From: Candidatus Solibacter sp.
GTDB taxonomy: Bacteria; Acidobacteriota; Terriglobia; Bryobacterales; Bryobacteraceae
NCBI GenBank assembly: GCA_017883345.1
Contig: JADGNT010000105.1
Coordinates: 1-10,126 of the forward strand
Direction of reading: 5' to 3'
DNA: 10,126 bases
A model generated the notes under the pieces. The model saw only the letters and a program-made list of their open reading frames with translations. It was not told the DNA's origin and did no database searches. Each line of letters opens with the position of its first letter. Position 1 is the stretch's first letter. A program made the position numbers and the translations under genes. Shown here in pieces: positions 6,989 to 10,126 of this stretch.

Positions 6989-8608
6989 TCACTCTACCGC
7001 TCCGGCCGCCACGTCTTGCCGCACATCTACCGCCTTCGCCGCCCGCCCGAAATCATTGCCCAGCAGGCGCACACCCGCCGATTCCGCGCCCGCCACTTCC
7101 ACCGCCGCTCCGCGCTGCGCGGGCGCCGAGCAGCCGCTGACCAGCGCGTCCCGCACGTTGACCAGGCGCATCAGGGGCTGCGCGTTACTCGGCGCCGTCG
7201 CCTCCAGGCGCTCCACCCGCAGACCCGTCACCGCTTCGCAATGCAGCGCGGGCCGCTGGTCACCCAAGGTCAGACTCGCCGCCACGGCCAACCGCAGATT
7301 GTCCAGTTTCAACCCCGTGACGTGGCGGCAGTACAGGCCATAGGCGGGCAGACGACCGAACATCCGCGCTTCGGGATAACTCTTCTCCACTTCCGGAATG
7401 GCGCGTTCGGTCCACTCGCTCTTGCCGCCTTCTTCGGTCTCGATGCGAATATTCGTCAACGCGACGTCCTCCACGTCGTGACCCGGGATGCCCGTGACCG
7501 ACGACGTCAGGATCGCCCCCGTGGCATGCACGTTATCGATCGTCACGCCGCGCAGTTTGCCTGCCTCGCGGCGCGCGCCCAGGCGGATGAAGATGGGCGT
7601 ACGCACGCGCTGCATGCGGATATTCGAGATCGCCACGCCATCCACCCAGCCGCCGTCCACCATCTCGATGGCGATGCCACTGATCACGCGCGCATTGAGC
7701 GGCACCTGCTCGTTATAAATCACCGAATTGGAAAACGTCACGTTTTCGAACCCGCCGCGCGTCGCCGTACCGAACTTCAGACCGTTGCAGCAGCACGTCA
7801 TCACGCAGTTGGTGATGGTGATGTTCTTGGTCAGCCCCATGCGCCCGTATGGCCCTTCGCTCTTCAGGCAGATGCAATCGTCGCCGGTCGCGATATCGCA
7901 ATCGCTGATGAAGACGTTGCGGCAGCACGTGGGGTCGATCCCATCGGTATTCGGCCCGATGATGGGGTTGCGGATCTTGATGCCGGAGATCGCCACCGTG
8001 TCGCACTCGATGGGCCGCAGCGTCCAACCGGCAGCGTTGGCCAGCGTCACGCCTTCGATGCGCAGGTTGGTGCAGGCGAAGAACTCCACCATGGGCGAAG
8101 GGCGGTCGAGCGGTTTCCAGTCGTAGGTCGCCACGTCGCGCCAGGCATCTTCCGGCGGTGGAACCTTGCGTCCGCTCGGCACCCAGAACGCGGGACCCTG
8201 GCCGTCGATCCGGCCCGCGCCGGAGAGCGTCACGTTCTTCGCCTCGCGGGCGAAAATCAGGTGCTTGCCGTTGGCATCGCCCAGCACCGGCGGACCGCTC
8301 TGGTGGCGGTAATCCGCCAGTTGCGTGCTGCCCAACAGGGTGGCGCCGGCTTCCAGGTGGAAGGTGACGTTGTCCTTCAAGATCACCGTGCCCGAAAGAT
8401 AGATGCCAGGAGAAAGGTAGACCACGCCGCCGCCGGCCGCGGCGCACTCGTCCACCGCGCGTTGCAGGGACGCCGTGTCCTTGCTCTTGCCGTCGCCCCT
8501 GGCGCCGTACTGGCGTACGTCGAAATAGGGTAGGGCAACCTGTCCCGTCATGGTACGCGACGCCGCCAGCGCCAGCCCCGCCGTTGTGAGAAAGTCTCGC
8601 CGCTGCAT
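6989..8608 (-). CDS. TAT-exported GH28-like glycoside hydrolase (polygalacturonase family)
   Basis: A 539-residue protein beginning MQRRDFLTTAGLALAAS, a twin-arginine signal (Arg3-Arg4-Asp-Phe-Leu), so it is exported folded. The mature part opens with YFDVRQYGARGDGKSKDTASLQ, the usual N-terminal rung of right-handed parallel beta-helix pectinases. GH28 acid residues are visible in NTDGID (Asp222) and GDDCICLK (Asp243, Asp244). The canonical GHG motif is replaced by CCCNGLKFGT (272-281), and RIK is not evident (IRLG at 341-344 is the nearest). Known GH28 enzymes cleave galacturonan or rhamnogalacturonan; here activity on a related plant or microbial uronide-containing polymer is inference. Residues after about 400 continue as helix rungs. 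The start is fixed by GGAAGG touching the ATG; no earlier in-frame start is evident. It is convergent with the phosphoesterase gene and divergent from the small Cys/His gene. An unusual number of Cys residues (about 14) occurs, including CC and CCC runs. Confidence 0.85.
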   Translation of the reverse strand: MQRRDFLTTAGLALAASRTMTGQVALPYFDVRQYGARGDGKSKDTASLQRAVDECAAAGGGVVYLSPGIYLSGTVILKDNVTFHLEAGATLLGSTQLADYRHQSGPPVLGDANGKHLIFAREAKNVTLSGAGRIDGQGPAFWVPSGRKVPPPEDAWRDVATYDWKPLDRPSPMVEFFACTNLRIEGVTLANAAGWTLRPIECDTVAISGIKIRNPIIGPNTDGIDPTCCRNVFISDCDIATGDDCICLKSEGPYGRMGLTKNITITNCVMTCCCNGLKFGTATRGGFENVTFSNSVIYNEQVPLNARVISGIAIEMVDGGWVDGVAISNIRMQRVRTPIFIRLGARREAGKLRGVTIDNVHATGAILTSSVTGIPGHDVEDVALTNIRIETEEGGKSEWTERAIPEVEKSYPEARMFGRLPAYGLYCRHVTGLKLDNLRLAVAASLTLGDQRPALHCEAVTGLRVERLEATAPSNAQPLMRLVNVRDALVSGCSAPAQRGAAVEVAGAESAGVRLLGNDFGRAAKAVDVRQDVAAGAVE

Positions 8609-8671
8609 CCTTCCATTCTTGGATAAAATCGTCCGATTCGGGTGGCATCTTCGAATCTGGGGTGGGGGGGC

Positions 8672-8699
8672 TTGACAAGGGCTTGCGCAACGGTAGAAT
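8672..8699 (+). promoter_or_regulatory. Sigma70-type promoter for the small gene and serS
   Basis: A perfect -35 box TTGACA (8672-8677), a 16-base spacer, and a -10 box TAGAAT (8694-8699). Transcription would start near 8706, leaving a leader of only about 15 bases before ATG 8721. The G-run GGGGTGGGGGGG (8659-8670) lies directly upstream. The match is good enough to call from sequence alone; activity is inferred. Confidence 0.75.
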
Positions 8700-8720
8700 A
8701 AACTTCATCTAAGCGCTGTT

Positions 8721-8867
8721 ATGCAAACCGCTTGTGAGCACTCTCGCACCCAGATCATCGCCCGCAGAGACGGGGTGGATTACATTGAATGTCTCGATTG
8801 CCGCGAGATCTTCGAAGCCGAAGATCTTGAACAAGTGAAAGTCGAGGAGGAGGAGGAGGAAGAATAA
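8721..8867 (+). CDS. Small acidic Cys/His protein, possible zinc ribbon (48 residues)
   Basis: A 48-residue reading frame starting MQTACEHSRTQIIARRDG and ending in seven glutamates (42-48). Cys5 and His7, then Cys24 and Cys27 (ECLDC), form a CxH...CxxC set that could bind one zinc ion as a small ribbon. The segment DYIECLDCREIFEAEDLE looks like a conserved zinc-ribbon hairpin with an acidic helix. A strong promoter lies just upstream and the frame closes with TAA. No Shine-Dalgarno is visible in the short leader, so initiation may be leader-poor. It is in the same frame as serS, with 27 bases between its stop and the serS ATG. Function unknown: it might be a regulatory or metal-binding partner, or act mainly as a leader peptide that opens the serS start. 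The Cys/His pattern and promoter support a real gene; the zinc role is inference. Confidence 0.65.
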   Translation: MQTACEHSRTQIIARRDGVDYIECLDCREIFEAEDLEQVKVEEEEEEE

Positions 8868-8893
8868 TCCTGCCATGCGTTAGCATGGAAGGA
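8868..8893 (+). promoter_or_regulatory. Hairpin burying the serS ribosome binding site
   Basis: TCCT (8868-8871) and CCATGC (8873-8878) pair with GCATGG (8883-8888) and AGGA (8890-8893), around the loop GTTA, with a single G/A mismatch (8872/8889). This gives ten base pairs. The 3' arm is most of the Shine-Dalgarno sequence GGAAGGAG (8887-8894) that touches the serS ATG at 8895. The 5' arm begins on the base after the upstream TAA (8865-8867). A ribosome ending the small gene would cover the 5' arm and could free the site, so translational coupling is expected. The pairing is seen in the sequence; the regulation is inferred. Confidence 0.55.
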
Positions 8894-8894
8894 G

Positions 8895-10126
8895 ATGCAC
8901 GATCTCACCTACTTCAGGAACAATTTCGAGCGAATTGCCGAACGCCTGGCGACCCGCGGCGGGGCGATTAATCTGGAGGGTTTCCGCGACCTGGATGGCA
9001 AGCGCCGGAGTGCCATTTCCCAGGCGGAGCAATTGAAAGCGCGCAAGAACCAGGAGAGTGTCGAAATCGGCAAGCTCAAGCGCGAAGGCGCCGACACTAC
9101 CGCGCGGCAGAAGGAAGTGCGCGCCATCGCGGAGCAGATCACCGCGCTCGATGAAGAGATGAAGGCCGTCGACCAGCAGTTCCAGGAACTGCTCGCCGGC
9201 ATCCCCAACATCCCGCACGAATCCGTCCCGGTGGGCCGCTCCGCCGACGACAACGTGGAAGTACGCCGCTCTGGCCGGCCTCCGCAATTCGACTTCGAGC
9301 CCAAAGCTCATTGGGACCTCGGTCCCGAACTCGGTATCCTCGATTTCGCGCGCGCCGGCAAGATCACCGGCGCGCGCTTCGCGCTCTACTGGGGCTTGGG
9401 CGCCAGGCTGGAGCGCGCACTTGTAAACTTTTTCCTCGACGTGCATACCCGGGAACACGGCTACACCGAAGTGCTGCCGCCCTTCCTGGTGAATTCCGCC
9501 AGCCTCTACGGCACCGGCCAGCTTCCCAAATTCGCCGAAGACCTGTTCAAGTGCGAGAACACCGATTTCTGGCTGATCCCCACCGCCGAAGTCCCGGTCA
9601 CCAATATTTATCGCGACGAGACGCTGGAGGCGGAGCAGTTGCCCATCAAGCTCTGCGCCTACACGCCGTGTTTCCGCAGCGAGGCCGGCAGCTACGGCCG
9701 CGACGTCCGCGGCATCATCCGCCAGCACCAGTTCCAGAAGGTGGAACTGGTGAAGTTCACCCGCCCGGAGCAGAGCTACCAGGAACTCGACACGCTCACC
9801 GCCGACGCCGAGGATATCCTGCGGCGGCTCGGCCTCCCCTTCCGCACCGTGGTGCTCTGTACCGGCGACATGGGCGCGAGCTCGGCGAAGACGTACGACA
9901 TCGAAGTCTGGCTGCCGGGGCAGAACGGGTACAAGGAAATCTCCTCCTGCTCCAACTTCGAAGCGTTCCAGGCGCGGCGCGCCGGCATTCGGTACAGGAC
10001 CGGCAAGAAGACCGAGTTCGCCCACACCATCAACGGCAGCGGCCTGGCGGTGGGCCGCACCTGGGTGGCGATTATCGAGAACTATCAGCAGAAGGATGGC
10101 AGCGTGGTGATCCCCGAAGTCCTGCG
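8895..10126 (+). CDS. serS: Seryl-tRNA synthetase, 3'-truncated
   Basis: A class II aminoacyl-tRNA synthetase that charges tRNA-Ser (and supplies Ser-tRNA for selenocysteine where used); cytoplasmic dimer. The window holds 410 residues and ends near the C-terminus (VIPEVL, family length about 420-430); the frame has no stop before the edge. The N-terminal part [12 protein letters not shown] plus a charged helical region (about 35-100, rich in Glu, Lys, Gln and Arg) is the antiparallel coiled-coil arm that binds the tRNA long variable arm. Motif 1 is near 170-195, the serine pocket is PTAE (229-232), motif 2 is CFRSEAG (259-265), and motif 3 is GSGLAVGR (381-388). ATG 8895 is the only start in this frame after the upstream stop. 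GGAAGGAG abuts it with no spacer and is buried in a hairpin. Expression should come from the promoter at 8672-8699 through the small upstream gene. Confidence 0.96.
   Translation, partial: MHDLTYFRNNFERIAERLATRGGAINLEGFRDLDGKRRSAISQAEQLKARKNQESVEIGKLKREGADTTARQKEVRAIAEQITALDEEMKAVDQQFQELLAGIPNIPHESVPVGRSADDNVEVRRSGRPPQFDFEPKAHWDLGPELGILDFARAGKITGARFALYWGLGARLERALVNFFLDVHTREHGYTEVLPPFLVNSASLYGTGQLPKFAEDLFKCENTDFWLIPTAEVPVTNIYRDETLEAEQLPIKLCAYTPCFRSEAGSYGRDVRGIIRQHQFQKVELVKFTRPEQSYQELDTLTADAEDILRRLGLPFRTVVLCTGDMGASSAKTYDIEVWLPGQNGYKEISSCSNFEAFQARRAGIRYRTGKKTEFAHTINGSGLAVGRTWVAIIENYQQKDGSVVIPEVL

Noticed and set aside
7016..8533. 505-codon open frame on the + strand opposite the GH28-like gene
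   Set aside because: The translation is low-complexity, rich in Arg, His and Ala without domains, while the - strand carries the twin-arginine signal and GH28 motifs. It is a GC-driven antisense shadow.
7713..8708. 331-codon frame on the - strand starting upstream of the GH28-like gene
   Set aside because: It is out of frame with the GH28-like gene over most of its length, Arg-rich and domainless, and would start within the promoter region.
8706..8894. T-box riboswitch before serS
   Set aside because: No room for the specifier stem and no T-box consensus; the leader is occupied by the small gene and a simple hairpin.
8880..10025. 381-codon open frame on the - strand
   Set aside because: It lies opposite serS, whose motifs 1 to 3 are unmistakable on the + strand.

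Overview
The window is GC-rich (about 60% or more in most coding parts) and encodes proteins of a Gram-negative-type cell envelope: a lipoprotein with an LTGC lipobox, a Sec-exported 1003-residue beta-propeller/phosphoesterase, and a twin-arginine-exported GH28 pectinase-like enzyme. It also carries the menaquinone enzyme MqnC of the futalosine route, and compound palindromic intergenic repeats. Together these suggest an Acidobacteriota chromosome, probably of the Solibacter/Bryobacter kind. That placement is inference from gene content and style; no 16S rRNA or other decisive marker is present.

Layout. 1-679: 3' part of a lipoprotein gene with a LiaF/toast-rack-like beta domain (+). 688-931: non-coding nested inverted repeat made of several hairpins. 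971-2158: PLP-dependent class I/II aminotransferase (+). 2204-2590: small conserved-looking protein of unknown function (+), with a 13-bp tandem duplication across its stop codon. 2619-2670: long REP-like hairpin. 2759-3790: mqnC (+). 3927-6938: secreted YVTN beta-propeller fused to a phosphoesterase domain (+). 6989-8608: TAT-exported GH28-like enzyme (-), convergent with the preceding gene. 8609-8720: divergent promoter region with a clear sigma70-type promoter reading rightward. 8721-8867: a 48-residue acidic, Cys/His-containing protein. 8895 to the window end: serS, seryl-tRNA synthetase, missing only its last few residues.

Functional links are few. Most genes look like independent housekeeping or envelope units. 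The one tight unit is the small Cys/His protein and serS. They read in the same direction and the same frame, with 27 bases between the small gene's stop codon and the serS start. That gap folds into a hairpin burying the serS ribosome binding site, which predicts translational coupling. I see no tRNA, rRNA, CRISPR array, insertion sequence with a transposase, or phage gene. I do not see a complete new multi-gene system. The most original points are the serS leader arrangement, the nested repeat at 688-931, and the unusual active site of the GH28-like enzyme.
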